DNA from: CAVRUD01 sp963849635
GTDB taxonomy: Bacteria; Chloroflexota; Chloroflexia; Thermomicrobiales; UBA6265
Direction: 5' to 3'
NCBI GenBank assembly: GCA_963849635.1
Contig: CAWKIA010000022.1
Span: forward strand, 186,001-250,000
DNA: 64,000 nucleotides
The notes under the pieces are model-generated. The model was not told where the DNA came from. It did not search any database and was given only the letters and a program-made list of their open reading frames with translations. A program made the translations under genes and the position numbers. Below are positions 8,577-20,303 of the stretch, in pieces; position 1 is the first letter of the stretch, and each line of letters opens with the position of its first letter.

Positions 8577-8679
8577 GCTCGGTCTACGTTCCGTCTTTCC
8601 GGCTTCCCGCCTAACGGTCGAATGCTATGATCGAACCCATGGTCGCCGACATCCCTCTTGACGACGCGGAGCCGCCGAA

Positions 8680-9228
8680 ATGATCGCAACCAGACACCTC
8701 ACCATCGCCGATCTCGCGCTCTTTGAGCTGAACATCGACGACTACGAAATCCTGGACGGGGAGCTGTGGGAGAGGAAGGCGGTGGGCCGGCTGCATGGGC
8801 GCGTCGGATTCGATCTAGGTCTGCGAGTCGGGAACTACGTGCTGGCTCAAGATCTCGGCGAACTCTACACGTCCGACACCGCATTTATCATCACGAGCGA
8901 GCCGCTCTCGGTCTTGAGACCAGATGTCGCCTTTGTCCGGGCCGCGAGACTCCCCTCCGAAGATTCAGGTTCGGGCTTCTACGCAGTCGTGCCGGACCTG
9001 GTGATCGAAATACTGTCGCCTGGAAATCGGCAGGCAGAGATCACCGCGAAGATCGAGCGCTACCTCAGTGCCGGTGTCTCCCTTGTCTGGCTTGTCGACC
9101 CGATTGCCCGCACAATCACGGTCTACTCACCGGGACGAGATCTGCTGACGATCGGCGAAAACGACGAACTCGACGGCGGCGAGATCCTGCCAGGATTCCG
9201 CCTCATGGTGCGAGAGATCTTCCGGTAA
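8680..9228 (+). CDS. Uma2 family (DUF820) restriction-endonuclease-like protein, copy 1
   Basis: 182 residues with the PD-(D/E)xK nuclease-like core of the Uma2/DUF820 family. Conserved segments are DDYEILDGELWERKA near residue 20, LRPDVAFVR near 85, PDLVIEILSPGNR near 108 and the Lys-Glu helix KIERYLSAGVSLVWLVDP near 125. The tail LDGGEILPGFRLMVREIFR is shared with the next gene. These proteins are abundant in Chloroflexota and Cyanobacteria. A role in DNA cleavage is inferred from fold only. The neighbouring copy has the same length and about the same tail, so this is a tandem duplication. Confidence 0.85.
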   Translation: MIATRHLTIADLALFELNIDDYEILDGELWERKAVGRLHGRVGFDLGLRVGNYVLAQDLGELYTSDTAFIITSEPLSVLRPDVAFVRAARLPSEDSGSGFYAVVPDLVIEILSPGNRQAEITAKIERYLSAGVSLVWLVDPIARTITVYSPGRDLLTIGENDELDGGEILPGFRLMVREIFR

Positions 9229-9260
9229 CTAGGCGCTCACCTTGGGAAAGGGCCACTCCG

Positions 9261-9809
9261 ATGGTCGCATCGCGAACGGTCACAATAGAGGACTTCGAGC
9301 GTATGGGCTCGGTTGGCGACGGCTTCGAGCTTGTCGATGGCGCCTTGCGAGAGCGGGAGATCATGGGCGGACGACATGGCGAGTTCGGGTCGGAGATTCA
9401 CGGACACCTATTTGTCTTCAACCGCACCGCCGCGCTGGGGCGCTTGTACACGTCCGACACCGGCTTCATCGTCGATGCCGTGACACAGTCCGTCCTCAAG
9501 CCCGATGTTGCCTTCGTCCTTGCCGGGCGCCTACCGCCGGTCGAAGAGCGCATCGGGTTCATGCCGGTCGTACCGGACCTAGTGGTCGAGGTCGTCTCGC
9601 CCAACGATCGCTTTGTAGAAGTCGCCGAGAAGATCGAGCGGTACCAACGGGTAGGCGTCCCGCTCATCTGGCTGGTTCAGCCGAGTCCTCGGGCCGTAAT
9701 TGTCTATGCCGCCGGACAGGAGCCGCAGACCATCGGCGAGGATGGCACGCTCGATGGCGGCGAGATCCTTCCCGGGTTTCGCCTCCCGGTACGGGAGATC
9801 TTCAGGTAG
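9261..9809 (+). CDS. Uma2 family (DUF820) restriction-endonuclease-like protein, copy 2
   Basis: 182 residues, the same length as the preceding copy. Conserved blocks are DGFELVDGALREREI, LKPDVAFVLAGR, PDLVVEVVSPNDR and the KIERYQRVGVPLIWLVQP helix, ending LDGGEILPGFRLPVREIFR. The two differ at many positions but share the start MVA/MIA-SRT/TRH and the end, which suggests an old duplication. The start is 32 bases after the copy 1 stop, so the pair is probably co-transcribed and ends at the hairpin 9842-9885. Function as in copy 1. Confidence 0.85.
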   Translation: MVASRTVTIEDFERMGSVGDGFELVDGALREREIMGGRHGEFGSEIHGHLFVFNRTAALGRLYTSDTGFIVDAVTQSVLKPDVAFVLAGRLPPVEERIGFMPVVPDLVVEVVSPNDRFVEVAEKIERYQRVGVPLIWLVQPSPRAVIVYAAGQEPQTIGEDGTLDGGEILPGFRLPVREIFR

Positions 9810-9841
9810 ACGGGAAGACCGGCAAGACGGCAAGTAGAAAG

Positions 9842-9885
9842 AGACGAGAGGAGGCCGGGGCTAACGCCCCGGCCTCCTCTCGTCT
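9842..9885. terminator. Terminator hairpin between Uma2 copy 2 and the ABC ATPase gene
   Basis: A 20-bp perfect stem (9842-9861 with 9866-9885) over a TAAC loop. It serves both converging genes. The stem core GAGGAGGCCGGG is shared with the hsp20 terminator at 8537, which suggests copied hairpins. Confidence 0.75.
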
Positions 9886-9913
9886 AAATGCGTTTTCTTG
9901 CCGCTCTTGCCGT

Positions 9914-11023
9914 CTAGCGGATCGCCTGATCCGTCTTCGGGTCGAAGAAGTGGAGCTTGTCCGGCTCGGCCGCGACCTCGATCTGCTGGCCGCGCTCCAG
10001 CTTGATGTCTGGTGGCATGCGGGAGGTCAAGACCGTCGAGCCGTTCGTCAGGTAGACGAAGATCTCGTTGCCGAGGAGCTCGACCACGTCGACCTGGACC
10101 GGGATCGTCGCGTCCGGCGGAGCAGCGCCGTTGAGGCGGGAGCGCTCGATCAGGTGCTCCGGCCGTACGCCGAGGGTAATGGTCTGGTTGAGGTAATTGG
10201 AGATTCCGCGGGCCGCGGCGTCCGGCACTCGCATCTTGAAGCTCGGCGTAATGGCGTAGAGCTTGTCGCCCTCGCCCTGGAGGGTAACATCGAGGAAGTT
10301 CATCGACGGGGAGCCGATGAAGCCGGCGACGAACTTATTGGCGGGGCGGTCGTAAAGTTCCTGCGGCGTGGCCAGTTGCTGGAGGACGCCGAGACTCATA
10401 ACCGCGATACGGTCGCCCATCGTCATCGCCTCGACCTGGTCGTGGGTGACGTAGATGATGGTCGTCTGCACCCGGTCGTGGAGCTTGATCAACTCGGCCC
10501 GCGTCTGCACGCGCAGCTTCGCATCGAGGTTGGACAGCGGCTCGTCCATCAGGAAGACATCGGCGTTACGGACGATCGCGCGGCCAAGCGCGACGCGCTG
10601 CCGCTGGCCACCGGAGAGCGCCTTGGGCTTGCGGTCGAGGAATTGCTCGATATCGAGGGTTCGTGCCGCCTCCCGCACCCGGGTTTCGCGCTCGGCCTTG
10701 GGGACCTTGCGCAGCTTTAGGGGATACGCGAGGTTGTCCCGCACGGTCATGTGCGGATACAGCGCGTAGGACTGGAAAACCATCGCTACGTCGCGATCCT
10801 TCGGCGGCAGGTCGTTGACGACCCGGTCGCCGATGATGATGCGCCCGCCGGAGATTTCCTCCAGACCGGCGACCATCCGCATCGCGGTGGACTTCCCACA
10901 ACCTGAGGGGCCAACCAAAACCAGGAACTCCCGGTCAGCGATCTCCATGTTGAGATCCTGAACCGCGGCTTGATTGTTCCCGGCGTAAAGCTTGGTTACC
11001 CCGTCGAAGATAACGCGCGCCAT
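9914..11023 (-). CDS. Sugar ABC transporter ATP-binding protein (MalK/UgpC type)
   Basis: 369 residues. Walker A GPSGCGKST is near residue 40, the Q-loop near 85 (VFQSYALYPHMTV), the signature LSGGQRQRVALGRA near 135, Walker B DVFLMDEPLSNLDAK near 155 and the switch His in VTHDQ near 192. The C-terminal OB-type regulatory domain (about 240-369, including LGVRPEHL) is typical of CUT1 importers and often serves several transporters. GGAGGAA precedes ATG 11023. It lies downstream of the GntR gene on the same strand and near the LplB/YtcP permeases, so it is the likely energiser of that importer. Confidence 0.9.
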   Translation of the reverse strand: MARVIFDGVTKLYAGNNQAAVQDLNMEIADREFLVLVGPSGCGKSTAMRMVAGLEEISGGRIIIGDRVVNDLPPKDRDVAMVFQSYALYPHMTVRDNLAYPLKLRKVPKAERETRVREAARTLDIEQFLDRKPKALSGGQRQRVALGRAIVRNADVFLMDEPLSNLDAKLRVQTRAELIKLHDRVQTTIIYVTHDQVEAMTMGDRIAVMSLGVLQQLATPQELYDRPANKFVAGFIGSPSMNFLDVTLQGEGDKLYAITPSFKMRVPDAAARGISNYLNQTITLGVRPEHLIERSRLNGAAPPDATIPVQVDVVELLGNEIFVYLTNGSTVLTSRMPPDIKLERGQQIEVAAEPDKLHFFDPKTDQAIR

Positions 11024-11291
11024 CGCAACGTTCCTCCCGACCACTTTCGACTACAGGGGCCGCTTCCGGCTCCTGAAGCACCCTTCACTACGGCCAGCTA
11101 CGGTGCTTTGCAGCTTGCGGAGGGATAAGACAACGAAGCGTTACAACTTGTCAAGCATTTTTCATTCGCGTTTGTCCGTTCACACCGGCGCACGGGCCGG
11201 TGAGAGCGACACCACCAACTACGCGTTGGTCCGCCGTGACAAGTTGGCCCGTGCTTGACTGGCAAGAACGATCCCCCGATGGGGCCAGACC

Positions 11292-12110
11292 CTATCCGCC
11301 TGCCCCGTCCGCCGCGACCGGCCCGCCCTTCTTGGCCTCCGCCCGCGCCTCCGCCAGCCGATCCTCAATGTCCTTGAAGGATTCGCTCAGATGCTGGCGC
11401 ATTCGAGCGTCCGCCTGGGCGGAATCGCCGGCCCGAATCGCGTTGAGGATCCCGATGTGGTCGTGGAGGTCCTTGGACCGGCCCCGACCCGGATGGAACT
11501 CGGGGCAGTAACCTGAGCCGTACAACTCCAGCAACGCCCGGTCGATCTGGGCCAACACCGGCTCCCTAGCCACCCGCGCGATGGCGAGATGGAAGGTGTT
11601 GTTGGACAGATCGCTGGTGCTGTCGTTGGGGAAGAGATGGCGTTCGGTCTCGCGGAGGAGATCGTCCAGTTCGGCGAGGTCGGCCGCGATCGCCCGTTCC
11701 GCCGCGAGACCGGCGAGGTGTGGCTCGACCACGAGCCGGGCGGTCATGATGCTGATGAGATCTTCCATCTCGAGCGATGAGACGTTCGGGTTGGCGAGCA
11801 CGAGCCCCTTGCGTCCCTGCCCGACGTAGGTCCCCGAACCTTGCCTGAGTTCGACATCCCCGGTCACTTGCAGGCGGCGCAGCGCCTCCCGCACCGTCGG
11901 GTTCGCCACGGCGAACCGATCGGCGAGGTCCTGCATCGATGGCAGCCGATCTCCTGGCTGGAGGTCATGCGTGTGGATGTGCTCGACAATCTTCCGGGCG
12001 ATCGACGCCGGAAGATCGGAGCGCGGCAGAATCTGCGGCTGAATCTCGGGCTGCTGGGATGGTGAGGGCCGCTCGCTCTCGACGATCGCCCGGGTGGTGA
12101 TGGCGCCCAT
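11292..12110 (-). CDS. GntR-family (FadR subfamily) transcriptional regulator
   Basis: 272 residues. A winged helix lies near residues 35-105 (SIARKIVEHIHTHDLQPGDRLPSMQDLADRF...VREALRRLQVTGDVELRQGSGTYVG). An all-helical FCD ligand domain follows, with the metal-ligand-type segments FHLAIARVA and LHDHIGILNAIRAGD. FadR-type regulators sense sugar acids and small carboxylates. The gene diverges from the sugar-binding protein gene. A perfect palindrome in the shared region (12339-12359) overlaps the start of the predicted transcript. The ATG at 12110 has GGAGG about 16 bases upstream. A longer frame to 12185 begins with TTG and is less likely. Confidence 0.85.
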   Translation of the reverse strand: MGAITTRAIVESERPSPSQQPEIQPQILPRSDLPASIARKIVEHIHTHDLQPGDRLPSMQDLADRFAVANPTVREALRRLQVTGDVELRQGSGTYVGQGRKGLVLANPNVSSLEMEDLISIMTARLVVEPHLAGLAAERAIAADLAELDDLLRETERHLFPNDSTSDLSNNTFHLAIARVAREPVLAQIDRALLELYGSGYCPEFHPGRGRSKDLHDHIGILNAIRAGDSAQADARMRQHLSESFKDIEDRLAEARAEAKKGGPVAADGAGG

Positions 12111-12295
12111 GCGCGGTTTTGCCGATCCTCCCACGCCGCGACCAGCAGGGCTGGTCGATCCGAATTCAGGCCGGATCAGGCGCAATATAGCTGGGTCAGG
12201 TTCCCGCGACTCTAGGCCCCGCGACTGACTATGTCAAGCATCGACTGGCGGCCGAGTGGCTGTGCGCTCGCCGTATTCCCAGCCCGAATGCCATG

Positions 12296-12325
12296 TTGAC
12301 AAGACTCCCTGTCGTTCCGTAGGAT
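12296..12325 (+). promoter_or_regulatory. Promoter of the sugar-transport operon
   Basis: TTGACA (12296-12301) and TAGGAT (12320-12325) are separated by 18 bases. The same hexamer pair with the same spacing occurs at 50575-50604. Confidence 0.6.
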
Positions 12326-12338
12326 CGCTGGTATCTCC

Positions 12339-12359
12339 TAAAGTCACCTGATGACTTTA
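12339..12359. promoter_or_regulatory. 21-bp palindromic operator candidate for the GntR regulator
   Basis: TAAAGTCA-N5-TGACTTTA is a perfect 8-bp inverted repeat. It starts 13 bases after the -10 element, across the expected transcript start, which is a position for repression. It lies between the divergent gntR-like gene and the transport operon. GntR proteins usually bind short palindromes of this size. Confidence 0.6.
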
Positions 12360-12504
12360 CAACGGAGGGGTCGCTCATGGGAAGGGCATAGGCCAGCAAA
12401 CCGGACGATGGGGTTTCGGCTGCCGCCCGATTGCCATGGGGCGACGATGGATTGGCGAATGCCGCTCCGGCTGAACGGGCGCGGCGCAGGAGGAGGACGC
12501 AACG

Positions 12505-14127
12505 ATGGCGACCGACGACACCTTCACCCGCCTGACCAGCCGGTCAGCGGCCGCTGGGAAGCGGTCGCTGACGCGGCGACAACTCGCGCAACGAAGCGCG
12601 GCGCTCGGCGTGGGCGGGGCCGCCTGGGCCGCGGCCATGACCGCGACTGGTCCCCGGCGCGCGTCCGCCCAGGCCGCGACCCCAACGCCCCGCGAGGGCG
12701 ACCCGGTCGAGTTCACCTACCTCCGCCCGACCTGGGGACCGGCCACCTTCACCAAGGATGGCGCCTACCAGCAGCAGCTTCAGGATCTGGGTAAGGCAAC
12801 CATTGACGTCCAGATCATTCCGGTTATCGACTTCGACACCAAGATCAACACCATCCTTGCCTCCGGCGAGATTCCGGACGTCACGTGGGGCGTCGGCCCC
12901 CACTCAGGGATTTGGCTTGAAGCGCAAGAGCAAGGTGCCTTCCAGCCGATCAATGAGTTTCTGGACAAGTACCAGGCCGTGCGCGATGCGGTCCCCAGCA
13001 CGATCTGGGACAACCTGACGGCCGAAGACGGCAACATCTACTTTGTGCCCAATCTCATCTGGCCGATCGTCCCGTTTTTCGTCTTCTATCGGATGGACCT
13101 CTTCGAGCAGGCGGGGCTCAGCGAGCCGACCACCATCGAAGAGTTCGTCTCCACGTTGGAGGCGGTCAAGGCGGCCCTCCCCGACCATGTTGCCTTCTCT
13201 GCCGGCTACGAGTGGCACATGAAGGACATCTTCACCGCCCTCGGCCTCAGCGCGGGCTCCTGGGAGCCGCTGCCAGACGACCCCAATACCCTCGAACCGT
13301 GGATGACCAAAGACAAGGAGATCGACGCTCGCTTCTGGATGCAGGACCTGCACAAGCGCGAGCTGCTCGATCCTGAGTACCGCATCACCAAGGAGCCAAA
13401 CCGCTCCACGGACAACTTCAAGGCCGGCAAAGTCGTCATCGCCACCGAAAACTGGCTTGCTTACCCAGACATCGTCAGCAACCTGCGCAAGGTCGTTCCG
13501 GAAGCAAAAGTCGGCGTCTTCAATCCGCTTGGCGCCACCGCCGGCACGCGCTCCGTCTACCCGGTCGACCGCGGCTTCTACGTCGCGTCATCGTTCGACA
13601 ACGCGGACGGCTTCTTCGCCTTCCTGGATTGGACGCTGACCGCTGGATCCGACCTTCGCCGCTACGGCGTCGAAGGCAAGACCTTCACGCTCGAAGGCGA
13701 TGTCCACGCGCCGATCGCGGACGTCGACCGCGAGGCCGACTACAAGTACCCGCAACTTGAGCCGCTGAAGTTCCTGGATCCCTTTACCGAGAAGCTGGAC
13801 TGGGACCAGATGCAACTCAACTTCGCCGCCGCCGGGGTCGGTGAGGACTTCGAGTACATCCGCGGGAAGTACGATGCCTATTTCGCCAACGATTACCCGG
13901 ACTACCGCAACCGCTACGTCATCTCCCCGACCGAAGCCTCCGATGGTTCTCGCCTCTATGAGGACTACCTGAGGGGAATCGATGAGGGCGTGGTCATCAA
14001 TCATGATCTGACCAAGGATGACTGGATCGCTCAAGTCGACGAATGGAAAGAGGCGGGCGGCGCCGACATCATCTCTGAGGTCAACGAGCTTCAGACCGAC
14101 AAGGCCAAGCCCAACTACCTGGCCTAA
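12505..14127 (+). CDS. Extracellular sugar-binding protein of an ABC importer (Tat-exported)
   Basis: 540 residues. The N terminus carries a twin-arginine motif, SLTRRQLAQRSAALGVGGAAWAAAM, and the ATPTP linker after the cleavage region. The rest follows the LipO/AlgQ-like family 1 solute-binding pattern: LASGEIPDVTWGVG near residue 120, an aromatic pocket segment (FVPNLIWPIVPFFVFYRMDLFEQAGL) near 175 and the EEFVSTLEAVKA hinge. It captures an oligosaccharide outside the membrane and hands it to the two permeases downstream. No close substrate assignment is possible. A 314-base leader carries the promoter and operator. The ATG is preceded by GGAGGACGCAACG. Confidence 0.85.
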   Translation: MATDDTFTRLTSRSAAAGKRSLTRRQLAQRSAALGVGGAAWAAAMTATGPRRASAQAATPTPREGDPVEFTYLRPTWGPATFTKDGAYQQQLQDLGKATIDVQIIPVIDFDTKINTILASGEIPDVTWGVGPHSGIWLEAQEQGAFQPINEFLDKYQAVRDAVPSTIWDNLTAEDGNIYFVPNLIWPIVPFFVFYRMDLFEQAGLSEPTTIEEFVSTLEAVKAALPDHVAFSAGYEWHMKDIFTALGLSAGSWEPLPDDPNTLEPWMTKDKEIDARFWMQDLHKRELLDPEYRITKEPNRSTDNFKAGKVVIATENWLAYPDIVSNLRKVVPEAKVGVFNPLGATAGTRSVYPVDRGFYVASSFDNADGFFAFLDWTLTAGSDLRRYGVEGKTFTLEGDVHAPIADVDREADYKYPQLEPLKFLDPFTEKLDWDQMQLNFAAAGVGEDFEYIRGKYDAYFANDYPDYRNRYVISPTEASDGSRLYEDYLRGIDEGVVINHDLTKDDWIAQVDEWKEAGGADIISEVNELQTDKAKPNYLA

Positions 14128-14306
14128 CGACGCAGAACGGCCTGAGTAGTAGCACCTTTGCGGCACGGCCCAAGTGGGGCCGTGCCGCAGAGATCGGTCA
14201 GGTAGGTGTCTTGGCTTGGTGAGGAGACAGCACCGCCCACTGCTGCCCAATTCACTGTCCAATCTGGGTCCGTGGGCCAGGTCCTGCACTCACAGGGAGA
14301 TCGCCG

Positions 14307-15257
14307 GTGCAAATAACCATGTCTCGCTCGATTGCCCATGACCGGCAGTCGCGCGCTTCCGGCACGCTCCGGACTGCCTGGCGCCATCGCCAGCTCTACC
14401 TGCTCATCCTTCCTGCGATCGTCTATTTCATCCTGTTCGCCTATATCCCGTTTTACGGACTACAGATCGCCTTCAAGGACTTCCAGGTCTTCCGCGGTAT
14501 TTGGGCGAGCCCATGGGTCGGCTTCGAGCACTTCCACGACCTCTTCACATCGCCTAAGTTCCCGGAATTGATGCGCAATACGATCCTCATCAGTCTGTAT
14601 CGGTTGGTCTTCGGCTTCCCGGTTCCAATATTTTTCGCCCTCTTGCTCAATGAAGTTCGCAAGATGTGGTTCCGGAAAACGGTGCAGACCGTCACCTATT
14701 TCCCCCACTTCCTTTCGTGGGTCGTGATGGCTGGGCTCGTCATCAACATCATCGGCCCCGCCGGTATCGTCAACACGATCTTGGACGATCTCGGATTTGA
14801 TTCGGTCAACTTCCTGACCAACCCGGACCTCTTCCGGACCAACATGGTCGCCACCGGGATCCTGAAAGAATTCGGCTGGGGCGCCATCATCTACCTTGCG
14901 GCGCTGAGCGGTATCGATCCCCAACTCTACGAGGCAGCCAGAGTCGACGGCGCTGGCAAGCTCCGCCAGATTCGCGACGTCACCCTTCCTGGCCTCCGGC
15001 CGACGATGGCGGTGCTGCTCGTTCTGTCGCTCGGCACCCTCCTGGACGCTGGTTTCGACCAGATCTTCATGTTCCTCAATGGTGCCGTCTTCGAGACCGG
15101 CGACATCATCGACACCTATGTCTATCGCGTCGGTCTGCTCGATGCCCAGTTCGAAATTGCCACTGCAACGGGCTTGTTCAAAGGCGTCGTTGGATTGGTC
15201 ATGATCGTGAGCGCAAACACGATCTTGCGACGCTTCGGGGAGCGCTCGATATGGTAA
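14307..15257 (+). CDS. ABC importer permease, LplB type
   Basis: 316 residues with six predicted membrane segments, the first at LYLLILPAIVYFILFAYIPFYGL. The EAA loop, which contacts the ATPase, is PQLYEAARVDGAGKLRQIRDVTLPGL near residue 210. It matches the LplB/YteP polysaccharide-permease subfamily. I took the GTG at 14307 because AGGGAG lies 8 bases upstream. ATG 14319 is the alternative. The stop overlaps the next start by 7 bases. Confidence 0.88.
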   Translation: MQITMSRSIAHDRQSRASGTLRTAWRHRQLYLLILPAIVYFILFAYIPFYGLQIAFKDFQVFRGIWASPWVGFEHFHDLFTSPKFPELMRNTILISLYRLVFGFPVPIFFALLLNEVRKMWFRKTVQTVTYFPHFLSWVVMAGLVINIIGPAGIVNTILDDLGFDSVNFLTNPDLFRTNMVATGILKEFGWGAIIYLAALSGIDPQLYEAARVDGAGKLRQIRDVTLPGLRPTMAVLLVLSLGTLLDAGFDQIFMFLNGAVFETGDIIDTYVYRVGLLDAQFEIATATGLFKGVVGLVMIVSANTILRRFGERSIW

Positions 15258-16240
15258 GCACAACGCACACTGGAACAGCAGCGCCAACCGCCACACCCGT
15301 CGCCGAGATCATCGCCGCTGATACCGTCGATCGCACCATCTCGACATCCCGCTCGCGGCGCTGGGATGAGAACCCACGTTGGGCGCAGGCACTGATTTAC
15401 CTGGTGCTTACCTTCGCCGGCCTGGTAACGGTGCTCCCGATGGTGAACATCCTCGCCCGGTCTTTGAGCGAAGGCGCCCAAGTTAACGCCCACCCGATGA
15501 TGCTCTGGCCAAAGGGTTGGACGGTGGAAGCCTACCGCTACATCTTCGACACCCGCGTCCTCATGCGGTCGTTCGGCATCACCACCTTCGTCACTCTCTT
15601 CGGGACGTTCCTCAACATGGTGGTAACCACCGCTGCCGCCTACGGCCTTTCCAAGACCTACATCCCTGGCCACAAGTTTCTGATGTGGATGGTGATCATT
15701 CCGATGCTCTTTGGCGCCGGACTGATTCCAACGTACATGCAAATCAAGAACCTGCATCTACTCGACAGCATCTGGATCTTGGTCCTTTGGGGCCTTGTCT
15801 CCCCGTTCAACCTGATCTTGATGCGCAACTTTTTCTGGAGCATCCCGCCCGAACTCGAAGACTCGGCGCGCATGGACGGCGCCTCGGACATTCGCGTCCT
15901 CTGGGACATCATCCTGCCGCTCTCGAAGCCCGTACTGGCCACCGTCGCCCTCTTCTATGCGGTCGGCCACTGGAACGACTTCTTTACCGGCCTCTTTTTC
16001 ATCAGCGACAACTCGAAGTGGCCGCTGCAGGTCGTCCTCCGCTCGATCATCATCGATCGCAGCATGCTCAATATGGGCAGCGCGAATACGCCAAACAATG
16101 ACATCTCCCAGCTCGTTGTCTCTGCCGAGAACATCCGCGCCGCCACGACAATCTTTGCCATCGTCCCAATCCTGCTGGTCTACCCATTCCTGCAACGGTA
16201 TTTCGTCAAGGGGATCCTGCTGGGATCGGTAAAGGGGTAG
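15251..16240 (+). CDS. ABC importer permease, LplC/YtcP type
   Basis: 329 residues, six membrane segments after a 40-residue polar N terminus. The EAA loop is PPELEDSARMDGASDIRVLWDIILPLSKP, near residue 200. Its partner is the LplB-type permease whose stop it overlaps, so translation is coupled. The C terminus FLQRYFVKGILLGSVKG is the usual family ending. The pair forms the channel of the importer whose binding protein is at 12505 and whose ATPase is likely the MalK-type gene at 9914. Confidence 0.88.
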   Translation: MVSTTHTGTAAPTATPVAEIIAADTVDRTISTSRSRRWDENPRWAQALIYLVLTFAGLVTVLPMVNILARSLSEGAQVNAHPMMLWPKGWTVEAYRYIFDTRVLMRSFGITTFVTLFGTFLNMVVTTAAAYGLSKTYIPGHKFLMWMVIIPMLFGAGLIPTYMQIKNLHLLDSIWILVLWGLVSPFNLILMRNFFWSIPPELEDSARMDGASDIRVLWDIILPLSKPVLATVALFYAVGHWNDFFTGLFFISDNSKWPLQVVLRSIIIDRSMLNMGSANTPNNDISQLVVSAENIRAATTIFAIVPILLVYPFLQRYFVKGILLGSVKG

Positions 16241-16270
16241 GGCGGCGATCCTGCACATCACGGTGACATC

Positions 16271-16354
16271 GTAGGTGCGCGATTCATCGCGCCCGAGTCG
16301 CCCAATGTCGACGTTCGAGTGGGGGCGTGGGCGCAATGAATTGCGCCCCTGCAG
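16271..16354. repeat. Palindromic repeat, GCGATTCATCGCGCCC family
   Basis: The left arm GTAGGTGCGCGATTCATCGC... (16271-16295) pairs with GGGCGCAATGAATTGCGCCC... (16329-16354) across about 33 bases. A second copy lies at 35839-35920. It fills most of the gap between the permease and the fusion hydrolase. Confidence 0.65.
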
Positions 16355-16422
16355 GTCGATGGCGAAAGGCAACTTGGCAACGACGAGACAGGTAGTTCGC
16401 GTAAGGCAGCAAAGGAGCAATC

Positions 16423-19017
<2,595 letters not shown>

Positions 19018-19149
19018 CATGACGGAGTACAGCGTCGAATGACCTCCTCGATCGGGACAAGTCTGGCAAGATAGGTGACAGCGTAGCCACGACGATTGCA
19101 CCGTGGCCCAAGCGAGATTGCCAGCGATGAATGCGACGAGGGAGGCACC

Positions 19150-20193
19150 GTGACGGAACTTGCGGCGACAGACTCGGCAGAGGTGAGCATCCGAGAGAAG
19201 AAGGTCGTCACCTTCGGCGAGGCGATGCTCCGTCTGACACCTCCCGGAAACGACCGGTTGGAGCGGGCGGTCAGTCTCGGGGTGACCGTCGGCGGCGCGG
19301 AACTCAACACCGCGATCGGCCTGGTCTGCCTCGGAGTTGCGGCCTCTTGGATCTCCGTCCTCCCGGACAATGCCCTCGGCCGTGCCATTGCCCGCGCCGC
19401 CCGCGGCGGTGGCGTTGACGTTTCCGGAATACGTTGGGTACCGGAACTCGAAGGGCGGGCCGGGATCTACTTCCTTGAAGAAGGGACTGACCCGCGGCCC
19501 TCCTCCGTCACCTACGACCGGGCAAACTCGGCGATTGCCCGGAGCCAGGCGGGACACCTTGACTGGCCCGGCTTGTTCGCTGGGGCGTCGGCCTTTCATA
19601 TCTCCGGCATCACGCCCGCGGTCGGTCCCGGCGCCCGCGAGGACTCCCTGACGGCGATGACGGTGGCCAAGAACGCGGGCGTCACCGTCGCCTTCGATCT
19701 CAATTACCGCTCGAAGTTGTGGTCCGAAGACGACGCCCGCACCTGCTTCCAGGAGTTGGTGCCCCACGCCGATATCCTGTTTGCCTCCCGGGGAAACCTG
19801 CGCACCTTCTTCGGCTTCGACGGCGAGGCGGAGGGGATCATGCGCCAGGCACAGGAGCACCTGGGCGTCAAAGTCGTCGCCCTGACCCAGAAGAAGGGCA
19901 AGGCCAGCCGGTCGATCTCGCTGTCCAGCATCGCCCTGGGCGCCGATGGCCAGATCGGTGAGAGCCCCTGGCGCAAAGTCGAGATCGTCGACCGCCTTGG
20001 CGGAGGCGACGCCTATGCGGCCGGATTCCTCGCAGCCTACCTGGACGACCCCTCCGACATCACCCACGCCGCCTCACTCGGCACCGCCGCCGCCGCAATC
20101 AAGCACACCATGCCGGGCGATTTCCTGGCGACGACGCGGGCTGAGGTCGAAGCGGTGCTGGCGTCCGACGCGGGTGGGGTCCTGCAACGGTAG
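19150..20193 (+). CDS. PfkB-family sugar kinase, 2-keto-3-deoxygluconate kinase type
   Basis: 347 residues. It starts at GTG 19150 after GGGAGG. The N-terminal motif TFGEAMLRLTPPG and the VGGAELNTAIGLVCLG segment are typical of KdgK-like kinases. YRSKLW, DILFASRGN and the catalytic anion-hole motif RLGGGDAYAAGFLAAYL (base Asp near 290) complete the PfkB ribokinase fold. It transfers phosphate from ATP to a keto-deoxy sugar acid such as KDG or KDGal. The position after the glycosidase and before a lactonase-like gene supports an oxidative sugar route. The exact sugar remains inferred. Confidence 0.82.
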   Translation: MTELAATDSAEVSIREKKVVTFGEAMLRLTPPGNDRLERAVSLGVTVGGAELNTAIGLVCLGVAASWISVLPDNALGRAIARAARGGGVDVSGIRWVPELEGRAGIYFLEEGTDPRPSSVTYDRANSAIARSQAGHLDWPGLFAGASAFHISGITPAVGPGAREDSLTAMTVAKNAGVTVAFDLNYRSKLWSEDDARTCFQELVPHADILFASRGNLRTFFGFDGEAEGIMRQAQEHLGVKVVALTQKKGKASRSISLSSIALGADGQIGESPWRKVEIVDRLGGGDAYAAGFLAAYLDDPSDITHAASLGTAAAAIKHTMPGDFLATTRAEVEAVLASDAGGVLQR

Positions 20194-20303
20194 GTGGGAA
20201 GGCGGGAAGACGGGAAGACGAGGAGCGAAACGGGCCAGGCGAAGGGAGCGTCTGAGAGGTACCGGGACGTCGCGGTCACGGTGCGCCACCAAAGGAGGGC
20301 CAG

